NCBI GenBank assembly: GCA_045590215.1 | Contig: JAZNQO010000026.1 | Coordinates: forward strand, 186,001 to 250,000 | Direction: 5' to 3' | DNA length: 64,000 bases | From: RUG563 sp045590215 | GTDB taxonomy: Bacteria > Bacillota > Clostridia > Christensenellales > Aristaeellaceae | Part shown: piece after piece, positions 9,219 through 17,313 of the stretch | Position numbering within the stretch: the stretch's first letter is position 1 | Layout: each line of letters begins with the position of its first letter | Notes under the pieces: model-generated | Told to the model about the DNA's origin: nothing | Database searches by the model: none | The model's input: only the letters and a program-made list of their open reading frames with translations | Program-made: the position numbers and the translations under genes

Positions 9219-9955
9219 AGGTGATTCTCTCCGGTGCCTGCGGCCGTATGGGCGCACAGGTGACAAGCCTCGCCGAAAGCCGCAACGTAAAAATCGTGGC
9301 CGGGGTGGATGTGAATATCCGCTCTGATATGCCCTACCCCGTCTATCCCGATTTTTCCCTCGTGACGGAGGCGGCCGATGCCATCATTGATTTTTCCCGT
9401 CCCGAAGGGCTGCATGCCATCTTGCAGTACGCCTTGGCAAAGAAGCTTCCCTGCGTGCTTTGCGCCACCGGCTATAACGAAAGTGACCTTGCCGCCATCA
9501 AAGACGCCGCCAAAGAAATTCCCGTTTTCCGCAGTGCCAATATGAGCCTTGGGGTGTATGTGCTCAAAACCCTGTGCGCCCGTGCTGCCCAGATGCTGCC
9601 GGAATACGAAATCGAAATCGTTGAAAAGCATCACAATCAAAAGCTGGACGCGCCCAGCGGTACGGCAAAATTGCTCTATGACGCCGTGGCTACCGAAACC
9701 AGCGAGGCCGTCTATGGCCGTAACACACGCACCCAGAAGCGTCAACCCCAGGAAATCGGCATGCACGCCATCCGTGGCGGCAGCGTAGCCGGCGAGCATG
9801 AAGTGGGCTTCTATGGCCCCGGCGAATATGTGACCCTCTCGCATCTGGCACAGGATCGCTCCATTTTCGCAAACGGTGCGCTGCGTGCCGCCCACTTTTT
9901 GAAGGGACAGGCTCCCGGCGAATATGACATGGGTAGCTTGGTGGAAGGGCTCTGA
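9212..9955 (+). CDS. dapB: 4-hydroxy-tetrahydrodipicolinate reductase
   Basis: NAD(P)H-dependent reductase following DapA. 247 residues. The N-terminal nucleotide-binding motif is GACGRMG, and the family signature EKHHNQKLDAPSGTA carries the catalytic His and Lys. Its ATG lies inside the end of dapA, so translation is coupled. The unit ends at a strong bidirectional terminator. Confidence 0.95.
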   Translation: MLKVILSGACGRMGAQVTSLAESRNVKIVAGVDVNIRSDMPYPVYPDFSLVTEAADAIIDFSRPEGLHAILQYALAKKLPCVLCATGYNESDLAAIKDAAKEIPVFRSANMSLGVYVLKTLCARAAQMLPEYEIEIVEKHHNQKLDAPSGTAKLLYDAVATETSEAVYGRNTRTQKRQPQEIGMHAIRGGSVAGEHEVGFYGPGEYVTLSHLAQDRSIFANGALRAAHFLKGQAPGEYDMGSLVEGL

Positions 9956-9977
9956 TTTTCAAAAATTTCAGTACATA

Positions 9978-10020
9978 AAAAAACGGTTCGGAAGCAGTTT
10001 CGTCTTCCGAACCTTTTTTC
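9978..10020. terminator. bidirectional rho-independent terminator
   Basis: Perfect 10-base stem GGTTCGGAAG (9985-9994) and CTTCCGAACC (10004-10013) with a T6 run on the plus side and A7 before the stem. Serves dapB and the convergent GH5 gene. Confidence 0.9.
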
Positions 10021-10027
10021 TATTCGC

Positions 10028-10978
10028 TTACAGATATTTCAGCAGTTCATCCCGAACGCCGTCCAGCCTTGCATCGGAAAGGCCGAAATCCATTTCCTTG
10101 TAGCTCCATGCAGCACGGGCAATGCCGTTCTTTTCAAAGGTGGCATTGATGCGCTTGTACCACTTCACGGTATCTTCCGGCTTGGCCCGGTCAATCACGC
10201 CATATTCACCGCAATAGAGCACAGTGCCGTTCTTTTTCGCCGTTTCGATGGCTTCCGCAAAGAACTTATCGAAATAATCTTCAGGGATACCGGCATCTTC
10301 AAAATCCTGCCGGAAATTCACGTCCATCTTGTCTACCCACGGCGCACCCTGATGCGTGAACAGCAGCGGATCATAGCTGTGGAAATTATACACCACTTTA
10401 TCGTCATAGGGCTTTTCCAGCGCATGCACGGAAGCGGCAGAATTGTTCCAGTAGCTGCCCACCAGAATGAGGGTATCCGGGGCAATCTTGCGGATGCGTT
10501 CGATGGTTTTGCGGATCAGCCCGTTCCATACGGGGCTGAAGCGTTCTTCCGTCACTTCGTTCAGCAATTCAAACACAATGCGGTCATGTTCCTTACCATA
10601 ACGCTTGGCAAATTCTTCCCACAGGCGGATGAAGCGTTCCTGCAAGGCTTCATCATCAAAGAAGCCCACCTGCTGTTCGCCCTTATCGAAGGAATAGCCC
10701 TTGGTTTTGTGCAGATCCAGCACCACTTTCAGGCCATTCTTTTCGCAGCAAGCAAAGGCTTTATCAAGACGTGCGAAGCCTTCTTCTTTGTATGCGCCCT
10801 CTTCGGTTTCCACCACGTTGTAATCCACCGGAATGCGCACATGATCCAGCCCCCAGGAAGCGATCTTTTCAATGTCGCTTTCCTTGATGAAGTTGTTCAG
10901 CCGCTCTTCGCTGTAATCGCACTGGCTCAGCCAACCGCCAAGGTTGATCCCTTTTCTGAATCCTTTTTCAAACATCAT
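10028..10978 (-). CDS. cytoplasmic glycoside hydrolase family 5 protein
   Basis: 316-residue GH5 (cellulase-like) enzyme with no signal peptide, so probably acting inside the cell on imported oligosaccharides or beta-glucosides. The N-terminus has GINLGGWL, the acid/base Glu141 is in ELLNEV, and the nucleophile Glu258 is in CGEYGV. HVRIPVDY and NFHSYDP are further GH5 blocks. The start is ATG at 10978, nine bases after GGAGG. It lies 17 bases after the HAD phosphatase gene and is transcribed with it. Exact substrate (beta-1,4-glucan, mannan or glucosylceramide-like) cannot be read from the sequence. Confidence 0.85.
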   Translation of the reverse strand: MMFEKGFRKGINLGGWLSQCDYSEERLNNFIKESDIEKIASWGLDHVRIPVDYNVVETEEGAYKEEGFARLDKAFACCEKNGLKVVLDLHKTKGYSFDKGEQQVGFFDDEALQERFIRLWEEFAKRYGKEHDRIVFELLNEVTEERFSPVWNGLIRKTIERIRKIAPDTLILVGSYWNNSAASVHALEKPYDDKVVYNFHSYDPLLFTHQGAPWVDKMDVNFRQDFEDAGIPEDYFDKFFAEAIETAKKNGTVLYCGEYGVIDRAKPEDTVKWYKRINATFEKNGIARAAWSYKEMDFGLSDARLDGVRDELLKYL

Positions 10979-10995
10979 GCTTTTTCCCCTCCGTT

Positions 10996-11814
10996 TTATT
11001 CTGTTAAGCCCAGCATGTTCAGCGCATGGGCAATCCCGTCTTCATCATTGGCTTTGGTCACATATTTCGCCGCCGCTTTTACTTCCGCTGCGCCATTCCC
11101 CATGGCAACGCTCACGGGATACGCCTCAATTACCTCCAGATCGTTGAGATCATCCCCGAAAACAGCTATTTCATCTTCTTTCAAATTGAGCTTTTTTCGT
11201 ACATATTCAACAGCGTTCATTTTTCCGGCCTGCAGGCTGGTCACTTGCAGGGTTGCTCCCTGATCGGTAATATAGAAATTGGCTTTCCCCTTACAGATTT
11301 CCTGCATTTCTCGGCACAGTTTTTCCGGCATTTTCGCCGTTTCGCCAATCAATTCACGCCAGAACACCAGCATCTTGACCGTCTGTTCCATGGTTTTGTC
11401 GCTTAAGGGGCGTAAGTTTTCTTCCGTTATGCCCCAGCCTTTTTTCAGGCCTTCCGTCACCGGAAAATTGAAGGCGTAGCCATGCCCCGGCGTGTGCAGA
11501 GAAAGATGCACAGGTGAAACGGCTTTTACTGCTTTCACACACTGCTTTACCACATCGCCATCAATAAACGCACATTGGCTTTCGCCCAACACATCAATAT
11601 AACCGCCGTTGGAATAAATGCCGCCGTCAAAGAGGGAAAACTCCTTTTCCGTCCAGCTCAACGTCTCTGCAATTCTGGGCGACCGGGCACTGGCCAAAAA
11701 CACTTTCATTCCCTTTTCCCGGCACTTTTTCAGTGCCTCCATAGCAGATAGGGGTATTTTCTTTTCGCTATTGAGCAATGTCCCATCCAGATCAAAAAAC
11801 AGGGCTTTTATCAT
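10996..11814 (-). CDS. Cof-type HAD-superfamily phosphatase
   Basis: 272-residue haloacid-dehalogenase family hydrolase of the Cof/IIB type, acting on sugar phosphates or similar small phosphoesters. Motif I FFDLDGTLL carries the nucleophile Asp, motif II is LASARS, and motif IV is FGDDLNDLEV. The start at 11814 (MIKALFFD) follows GGAG at seven bases; the ATG 30 bases upstream has no such site and is rejected. Forms an operon with the downstream GH5 gene. Confidence 0.88.
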   Translation of the reverse strand: MIKALFFDLDGTLLNSEKKIPLSAMEALKKCREKGMKVFLASARSPRIAETLSWTEKEFSLFDGGIYSNGGYIDVLGESQCAFIDGDVVKQCVKAVKAVSPVHLSLHTPGHGYAFNFPVTEGLKKGWGITEENLRPLSDKTMEQTVKMLVFWRELIGETAKMPEKLCREMQEICKGKANFYITDQGATLQVTSLQAGKMNAVEYVRKKLNLKEDEIAVFGDDLNDLEVIEAYPVSVAMGNGAAEVKAAAKYVTKANDEDGIAHALNMLGLTE

Positions 11815-11844
11815 GGAAGCTCTCCTTTTATCCTTGTCAGCCAA

Positions 11845-11873
11845 ATTATAGCATACCCTTTTGCAAAACTCAA
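11845..11873 (-). promoter_or_regulatory. sigma-A promoter for HAD-GH5 operon
   Basis: Minus strand: TTGAGT (11873-11868), 17-base spacer, TATAAT (11850-11845). Confidence 0.7.
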
Positions 11874-11934
11874 CGGAATAAATATCTATGTTTCACCCTT
11901 CTGATGACAATTCTGCTTACTTTTCGTTTATCCC

Positions 11935-11963
11935 TTGCCTATTTACCGCAAACTGTTTATAAT
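11935..11963 (+). promoter_or_regulatory. sigma-A promoter for the membrane-pair/M20 operon
   Basis: TTGCCT (11935-11940), 17-base spacer, TATAAT (11958-11963), about 40 bases before the first ATG. Confidence 0.75.
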
Positions 11964-12003
11964 GTATCTAAACATAAAATATAACAAAGGAGACTCGATA
12001 TCC

Positions 12004-12762
12004 ATGAGCGTTTTGGATCAATTATCTTCTGCGCCTCTGTATCTCATCAGCGGGTGTATCATTCTGTTTGTGGTGCTGATGAGCGTTTTCTTTCTGATTC
12101 GTGCTTATCGAGCCGGTATTGCCATCGGCATTGACAAGGTGAAGCTGCGCCGGGCGGTCACGTCCAGTGCCACCTTCTCCCTTCTCCCCAGCATTTCCAT
12201 TCTGCTGGGCGTTATCGCTCTTTCCGGGACGCTGGGCATTCCGCTGCCTTGGCTGCGGCTTTCCGTAATCGGTGCATTGCACTACGAAACCAGCGTTGCA
12301 GATATCGCCGCCAGATCTATCGGCCTTTCCGGCCTGAATGCGGAAGAGATGACCCTGCAGGCTTTCACCACCATCGCCCTGCTCATGAGCGTCGGCATCA
12401 TCTGGGGGTGCGTGTGCATGATTCTCTTTGGCAAGAAATATCATTCCAGGCTGCAAAAGGCCACGGCAAAAAAATCAGGCGGCAAGAGCTTTGGCGATGT
12501 CGCCATGACGGCCATGTTCATCGGCCTTATTACCGCCTATATCGGCAGCTACATCGCCCAGCTGGTGCAATTGCAGGGCGGCAAGGTGGTCGTCACCGGG
12601 CAGTATCTGCAATTGGTGACGCTGGCCGTTTCCGCCCTTGCCATGGCCGGGTTCACATGGCTTTCGGAAAAGAAAAATATCGCTTGGCTGGATAATTTCT
12701 CCATCGCCGGCAGTATGCTGGTGGGCATGGCAGCGGCTGTGCTCTGCCCCATGATTTTTTAA
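12004..12762 (+). CDS. DUF5058 family membrane protein
   Basis: 252-residue polytopic membrane protein with roughly six hydrophobic segments and no soluble domain. It resembles the DUF5058 family of Clostridia, for which I know no function. The start at 12004 (MSVLDQLS) has AAGGAG upstream. Residues 67-130 contain a conserved-looking stretch with IPLPWLRLSVIGALHYET. It is followed after 12 bases by a second membrane protein and then by a membrane-anchored M20 peptidase. The arrangement suggests a two-component permease whose substrate is released or consumed by the peptidase; this is inference. Confidence 0.65.
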   Translation: MSVLDQLSSAPLYLISGCIILFVVLMSVFFLIRAYRAGIAIGIDKVKLRRAVTSSATFSLLPSISILLGVIALSGTLGIPLPWLRLSVIGALHYETSVADIAARSIGLSGLNAEEMTLQAFTTIALLMSVGIIWGCVCMILFGKKYHSRLQKATAKKSGGKSFGDVAMTAMFIGLITAYIGSYIAQLVQLQGGKVVVTGQYLQLVTLAVSALAMAGFTWLSEKKNIAWLDNFSIAGSMLVGMAAAVLCPMIF

Positions 12763-12774
12763 GGAGGTGTTCCC

Positions 12775-13446
12775 ATGAATTTTGAAAAGTATAATCAGAA
12801 AACACATCTTTATGGGCGCATCGGCCTGATTATCGGCGTTCTGCTGCTGATCGGTTCCCCCTTCATGATGGGTGCTTCTCTCAACGCCATGCCCAATCTT
12901 TCCGCTTTCGGCAAGGCCCTTTTGCAGATCGCCATCATCTATATCCCCAGCTGCATTGTGGAGTTTCTCATTTATCTGCCCATGCTGGGAGCCGGCGGCA
13001 GCTATCTGGGTTTCATTACCGGGAACCTGATTAACATGAAAATTCCCTGCGCCCTGAACGCCCGGGATATCACCGAAACGGAAGCCGGCACCCCCGAAAA
13101 CGAAATCGTGTCCACCCTTTCCATTGCCACATCTTCTCTCGTCACCACGCTGGTCATTGCTGTGGGCGTGCTGCTCATGATTCCCCTGCGCCCCGTTCTG
13201 GAAAGCCCCGCCTTGCAGCCTGCGTTTAATAACGTGGTTCCTGCCCTTTTTGGTGCTATGGCGTATAAGTATTTCCGCAAGGGAAAGAAGCTGGTAGCTC
13301 TGCCCTTGATTCTGATGACTTTGATTTTCTTTGTGGCTCCCTCCCTCATTTCCAGTGTCGGGTTCTTAATGATCGTGAGCGGTGCCGTAGCCATTGCGCA
13401 GGCGTGGCTTGCTTTCAAAAAAGATACCGTAAAGGAGGCTGCGTAA
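12775..13446 (+). CDS. polytopic membrane protein, partner of DUF5058
   Basis: 223 residues with about five to six transmembrane helices. An internal hydrophilic loop around residues 98-112 carries ETEAGTPENE. No domain recognised. AAGGAGG precedes the ATG by about eight bases and the stop codon is immediately followed by the ATG of the M20 peptidase gene. Hydrophobic residues dominate and it has no ATP-binding motif, so with the preceding gene it could form a secondary transporter. Confidence 0.6.
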   Translation: MNFEKYNQKTHLYGRIGLIIGVLLLIGSPFMMGASLNAMPNLSAFGKALLQIAIIYIPSCIVEFLIYLPMLGAGGSYLGFITGNLINMKIPCALNARDITETEAGTPENEIVSTLSIATSSLVTTLVIAVGVLLMIPLRPVLESPALQPAFNNVVPALFGAMAYKYFRKGKKLVALPLILMTLIFFVAPSLISSVGFLMIVSGAVAIAQAWLAFKKDTVKEAA

Positions 13447-14892
13447 ATGTTCGTTCTCTGGCTTGTTTTGGCATTGCTCGGCATCCTTTTGCTGCTGATT
13501 GCTATTGCCGCCGTTCGCACGCTGTTGCTACCGAAAAAGCAAACAGAATATTCCCCCTCCACCGACCAAGACCGCATCAACGCCTATTCCCAAAAGCTCT
13601 CCAAAATGGTGCAGGTGGAAACCATCTCCCATAAAGGCGAACCGGAAATTGAAAAATTCCGCGCCTTCCATCAGTTGATGAAGGAGCTGTTTCCAAACGT
13701 TTTTGCCGCTTGCGAAGAAACGGAAATTGACGGCAATCTCCTCCTTAAATGGAAAGGCAAAGAGGACAAGCAGCCCATCTTGCTCATGAGCCACATGGAT
13801 GTGGTGGAAGCCACCGGCACATGGAAATATCCCCCCTTCTCCGGCGAGATTGCCGAAGGCAAGGTGTGGGGCCGAGGCAGCGCAGACACTAAATGCAGCC
13901 TGATGGCCTTCTTTCAGGCAGCGGAAGAAATGATTAAGGACGGCTATCAGCCTGCCTGCGATATTTATCTTGCCTCCTCCTGCACCGAAGAAATCGGCGG
14001 CAGCGGCGCACCGAAATTAGCTTCCTTTCTGAAGGAAAAGGGTGTGCGTCTCTTCATGCTCTGCGACGAAGGCGGCTCCATCATTCAAAACCCCATCGGC
14101 GGCGTGAACGGCCATTATGCAGCCATCGGCATTTTTGAAAAGGGCTACGGCGATGTGAAGTTCATCGCCAGAAGCAAGGGCGGCCATGCCAGTGCCCCCG
14201 GCAAAAATACTCCCATTCCTCGCCTTGCCAAGTTCATCACCCGTGTGGAAAAGAAAACGCCCTTCAAGGTTTCTTTCTCCCCGGCGGTCGAAGGCATGTT
14301 TGAGCGGCTTGCCCCTTACGCTTCTTCCTTTGCTCTGCGGATGGTCTTGCACAATTTGTGGCTGTTTAAGCCGGTGCTTGTGAAGGTGATGCCCCTGATC
14401 AGTGCACAGGCTGCTGCCATGCTGCAAACCACCATCGCTTTTACCATGCAGCAGGGTTCCCAAGGCTATAACGTGCTGCCCCAGGAAGCCAGCGTCTGCG
14501 CCAATTTGCGCTTCATCCCCCATCAAAGCACCGATGAAAGCATTGAGGTTATTTCCTCTCTTGCCAAGGAATACGGCCTTGAAACCGAAGTGATTTATAA
14601 AGGCTATCCTTCCAATTCGCTGGATTTAAACGGCAAGGCCTTCCAGATCACCTTGGACACCCTCGGCAAAATCTTCCCCGGCGTCTGTCCCATGCCCTAT
14701 GTGGTCACAGGCGGCACGGATGCCCGGTTTTACGGCGAAGTGTGCGACGCCTGCGTGCGGTTCAGCCCCGTGAACTACGGCCCGGAACAAATGTCCGGCA
14801 TGCACGGCCTCAACGAAAATATCGAGTGCGATTGCCTGCCCCCTGCTGTGGATTATTATAAAGCCATCATCGAGGCGCAGGAAAATAGGTGA
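13447..14892 (+). CDS. membrane-anchored M20 family metallopeptidase
   Basis: 481 residues. Residues 2-28 form one N-terminal membrane helix, unusual for M20 amidohydrolases, which are normally cytoplasmic. Zinc ligands and catalytic residues are present: His116 and Asp118 in SHMDVV, Asp147 in GRGSADTK, and Glu181-Glu182 in CTEEIGG, plus GGTDAR and HGLNE near the C-terminus. The family cleaves dipeptides or N-acyl amino acids (carboxypeptidase S / aminoacylase type). Starts directly after the stop of the preceding membrane protein, so it belongs to that operon. Confidence 0.85.
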   Translation: MFVLWLVLALLGILLLLIAIAAVRTLLLPKKQTEYSPSTDQDRINAYSQKLSKMVQVETISHKGEPEIEKFRAFHQLMKELFPNVFAACEETEIDGNLLLKWKGKEDKQPILLMSHMDVVEATGTWKYPPFSGEIAEGKVWGRGSADTKCSLMAFFQAAEEMIKDGYQPACDIYLASSCTEEIGGSGAPKLASFLKEKGVRLFMLCDEGGSIIQNPIGGVNGHYAAIGIFEKGYGDVKFIARSKGGHASAPGKNTPIPRLAKFITRVEKKTPFKVSFSPAVEGMFERLAPYASSFALRMVLHNLWLFKPVLVKVMPLISAQAAAMLQTTIAFTMQQGSQGYNVLPQEASVCANLRFIPHQSTDESIEVISSLAKEYGLETEVIYKGYPSNSLDLNGKAFQITLDTLGKIFPGVCPMPYVVTGGTDARFYGEVCDACVRFSPVNYGPEQMSGMHGLNENIECDCLPPAVDYYKAIIEAQENR

Positions 14893-14893
14893 C

Positions 14894-14926
14894 AAAAAAA
14901 GAGGTTCCCTATGGAGCCTCTTTTTC
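14894..14926. terminator. bidirectional rho-independent terminator
   Basis: GAGGTTCC (14901-14908) pairs with GGAGCCTC (14913-14920) including one G-T, flanked by A7 and T5. Between the convergent M20 and zincin genes. Confidence 0.85.
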
Positions 14927-14948
14927 ATTGCTGTTTTTTATTTTATAC

Positions 14949-15404
14949 CTATCCGTTCATTGCAATCAGGGAATCAATAATATCATAAAAAGCCCCTACA
15001 CAATTGCATATCGAAACGATCAAAAATACCAATTCGATTTTCGTGCAAAACAAGAAAATTACATCAAGCAACAACGTCAATACAACAAATGGTGCTAAAT
15101 AGATGACAACATTCTGCCGTTTGGTAAATTGCGCCTGTGCCACTGTGCAAAATGTGGGAAATCCCATCGGGCTTTTCATCACCTTAATTTGAACGTTATG
15201 CGCACCAAAGACCTTCATCATTGCAAAATGAAGCAATTCATGCAACGGAAGTGTCAGGAACACGGCAAGAATCAAATACAAAAGCCTTTGCCATATCTGA
15301 ATGTCGAGATTCACTTTTGATCGAAATAAAACAATATGTAGCATACATGAAAGCAGCATCCATACAATAGCCGTATACGGGCTTTTCTTCGCCTTATTCA
15401 ACAT
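14949..15404 (-). CDS. DUF3267-type putative zincin membrane protease
   Basis: 151 residues with four hydrophobic helices. HELLH (His55, Glu56, His59) inside the second helix is a gluzincin motif, as in the DUF3267 family of membrane-embedded putative peptidases. Length fits that family. The gene is visibly richer in A and T than its neighbours and its codons differ, which may indicate acquisition from elsewhere. CGGAG lies ten bases before the ATG. Substrate unknown. Confidence 0.7.
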   Translation of the reverse strand: MLNKAKKSPYTAIVWMLLSCMLHIVLFRSKVNLDIQIWQRLLYLILAVFLTLPLHELLHFAMMKVFGAHNVQIKVMKSPMGFPTFCTVAQAQFTKRQNVVIYLAPFVVLTLLLDVIFLFCTKIELVFLIVSICNCVGAFYDIIDSLIAMNG

Positions 15405-15457
15405 CGCCCAATTTCTCCGAATAACACTGTTTTGTACATTTTGAAGTAGCAGAGTTA

Positions 15458-16279
15458 TTACTTCATCGCCCTTTGCCGCACAATTTCATACATCAAAACC
15501 GTCCCTGCGCAGCTCACATTGAAAGAAGACGCGTAGCTGGTTTCTGCCATGGGTATGGTGCACAATACGTCGCATTTTTCCTTGAACGCCTTATTGAGCC
15601 CCATGGTTTCATTGCCCATCATCAGCATCACAGGCCCCGTCAAATCCACCGTATACACCGGTGTTTCCTTATGCGCTGTGGTGCCGACAAGCTGAAAGGA
15701 CGGATATTTTTCCTTCGTTCTCTCCACAAAGGCAAACAATTCCTCATTATCCGCCATGCGAATCATCGGCAGATTGAAAAAGCTGCCCATGGCGGACACT
15801 ACCACATCCGGATCGTATAAATCCACGCTGTGCCCGGTCAGAATCAGCATATCCGCTCCCAGCGCATCGCAGGAGCGAATCATGGTGCCAAGGTTTCCCT
15901 TGTTGGACGGCCGGTCAAACAGCACAATAAACGGGTTTTTCGACAGCGTCACATTATCCAGCCTGTCTTCCCGCATTTCGATAACCGCCATCAATTCGGA
16001 CGTATCTTCCTTGCCGCTCAGTTCCTTCATCAACTCTTTGGTTAGGCAAAAATTCATTTCCGTCTTCACCGTACGAATCATGTCCTTCGCCCAGTCGGAA
16101 AGCCCTTCCTTGGCATAGAGCAGGCTTTTAATGTTCCATCCGTTCTGCACAGCTTCCTTCAAGCTGCGCACACCCTCTACCAGAAATTCGTTATACCGAT
16201 ACCGCTTGTTGCGGTTGGTCTTCAAAACCTCAAATTTCTGATACACCGCATTCTTTGTATAAATCATCGTTTCAGGCAT
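15458..16279 (-). CDS. TrmH/SpoU-family RNA 2'-O-methyltransferase
   Basis: 273 residues. N-terminal substrate-binding domain (FLVEGVRSLKEAV) followed by the knotted SPOUT domain: motif 1 NKGNLGTMIRSCDALGAD, motif 2 MLMMGNETMGL and motif 3 around SFNVSCAGTVLMYE. These make a SAM-dependent rRNA or tRNA ribose methyltransferase. Start ATG at 16279 with GAGGGGG seven bases upstream; the longer reading frame to 16324 would run into a terminator and is rejected. Target nucleotide cannot be told. Confidence 0.85.
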   Translation of the reverse strand: MPETMIYTKNAVYQKFEVLKTNRNKRYRYNEFLVEGVRSLKEAVQNGWNIKSLLYAKEGLSDWAKDMIRTVKTEMNFCLTKELMKELSGKEDTSELMAVIEMREDRLDNVTLSKNPFIVLFDRPSNKGNLGTMIRSCDALGADMLILTGHSVDLYDPDVVVSAMGSFFNLPMIRMADNEELFAFVERTKEKYPSFQLVGTTAHKETPVYTVDLTGPVMLMMGNETMGLNKAFKEKCDVLCTIPMAETSYASSFNVSCAGTVLMYEIVRQRAMK

Positions 16280-16312
16280 TTCTGTACCCCCTCGTGAAAC
16301 GTATCTCACTTG

Positions 16313-16343
16313 CAAAAAAAGCACCCCGAAAGGTGCTTTTTTG
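16313..16343 (-). terminator. terminator of tRNA-Ser
   Basis: AAAGCACC/GGTGCTTT hairpin (16318-16339) with a 6-base loop, followed on the minus strand by a run of T. It begins right at the tRNA CCA end. Confidence 0.85.
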
Positions 16344-16435
16344 TGGCGGAGAAGGAGAGATTCGAACTCTCGAACGGTTTTACCCGTTACACGATTTCCA
16401 GTCGTGCGCCCTCGACCAAGCTAGGCGACTTCTCC
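16344..16435 (-). tRNA. tRNA-Ser (GGA)
   Basis: On the minus strand the acceptor GGAGAAG pairs with CTTCTCC and is followed by G and an encoded CCA. The anticodon arm is CACGA-CTGGAAA-TCGTG, giving anticodon GGA (serine codons UCC/UCU). A long variable arm (ACGGGT/ACCGT region) and the T-loop GTTCGAATC fit class II serine tRNA. 92 bases with CCA. Confidence 0.95.
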
Positions 16436-16468
16436 ATTGCGGACAAGCTTTGCTCGTCAACGAAAGCT

Positions 16469-16497
16469 ATGATACCACATTCCGCCCCTTCCGTCAA
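16469..16497 (-). promoter_or_regulatory. sigma-A promoter for tRNA-Ser
   Basis: Minus strand: TTGACG (16497-16492), 17-base spacer, TATCAT (16474-16469), ending about 33 bases before the tRNA. Confidence 0.8.
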
Positions 16498-16540
16498 GTA
16501 TTTTTTCTCAATTTTTTCAATTCTCTGTTCAAATAGCAAA

Positions 16541-16570
16541 AGAAAAAGGCTCCGCACTTGGCAGAGCCTG
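16541..16570 (-). terminator. terminator of small secreted protein gene
   Basis: AGGCTC (16547-16552) pairs with GAGCCT (16564-16569); on the minus strand it is followed by T5. Confidence 0.8.
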
Positions 16571-16583
16571 TTGGATTGATTTT

Positions 16584-17165
16584 TTACTTGAACTGCACTT
16601 TGCTGAAATATTCCGTCAGCATGGCCGTAATTGTTTCCGGGCTATCGCTGGTCAGGGTGAACACATAGGTGCCTGCCGTTTCATCAGACACATAAATCTG
16701 CATCTGATACAGCGTTACAGAAAAATAAATGCCAAGGCCGGAATAATCCCAATCCATGGAGAAGAAGATAATCGTTGCGCCGCTTTGGGCATCATATTCA
16801 GCAGCATACACCTGCTCATTGGAAATGACGATATTCTGTGCGGCAGCTTCGGCCTTCAGATTGCTGACAAGATAATCTGCGTAATCAGCCATATCTTCAG
16901 CAGGCAGCTGAGAGAAATCAACCACTTCGGATGTCCATACGGCGTTGATGTTATCAGCAGAAGAAGCTTCCTGCGAATACCAAGGATAAGCCATAAACAG
17001 CACCTGACCTTCGGCCTTTTCGCCGATTTCAATGGCGTCCGTTGCACGCAGGTCCATGGTGAAATCGCCAAGGTCTACCGTAACCCATTCTTCCTGGGGC
17101 GCAGTTTCAGCCAGAGCCATCACGGGCAGCATCAGGCAGAGAATCAGAGCAAGCAGTTTTTTCAT
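16584..17165 (-). CDS. small secreted protein, unknown function
   Basis: 193 residues with a clear signal peptide (MKKLLALILCLMLPVMALA, cleavage before ETAPQ). The mature part of about 170 residues is acidic and predicted mixed alpha/beta, with no cysteines and no lipobox. Residue pattern (TMDLRATDAIEIGEK, YVFTLTSDSPETITAMLTEYFSKVQFK) suggests a PsbP/DcrB-like stress or lipoprotein-like fold, but this is weak. Start chosen at 17165 after AAAGGAG. Own promoter and terminator, so a single-gene unit. Confidence 0.7.
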   Translation of the reverse strand: MKKLLALILCLMLPVMALAETAPQEEWVTVDLGDFTMDLRATDAIEIGEKAEGQVLFMAYPWYSQEASSADNINAVWTSEVVDFSQLPAEDMADYADYLVSNLKAEAAAQNIVISNEQVYAAEYDAQSGATIIFFSMDWDYSGLGIYFSVTLYQMQIYVSDETAGTYVFTLTSDSPETITAMLTEYFSKVQFK

Positions 17166-17200
17166 TTTCTTTTCTCCTTTGGTGAAAATTTGTTGACTCA

Positions 17201-17230
17201 AGTATAGCATAATAAAAACTGCACTGTCAA
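17201..17230 (-). promoter_or_regulatory. sigma-A promoter for small secreted protein
   Basis: Minus strand: TTGACA (17230-17225), 18-base spacer, TATACT (17206-17201). Divergent from the CapA promoter; the two -35 boxes are 23 bases apart. Confidence 0.8.
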
Positions 17231-17253
17231 TGTGACAACTTCACAATTTACAA

Positions 17254-17282
17254 TTGACACACCTTTTTCCATCGGGTAATAT
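17254..17282 (+). promoter_or_regulatory. sigma-A promoter for CapA-like gene
   Basis: TTGACA (17254-17259), 17-base spacer, TAATAT (17277-17282). Confidence 0.75.
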
Positions 17283-17313
17283 AGATGTATCCTAAAAGAA
17301 AGGAAGCCAAAAA

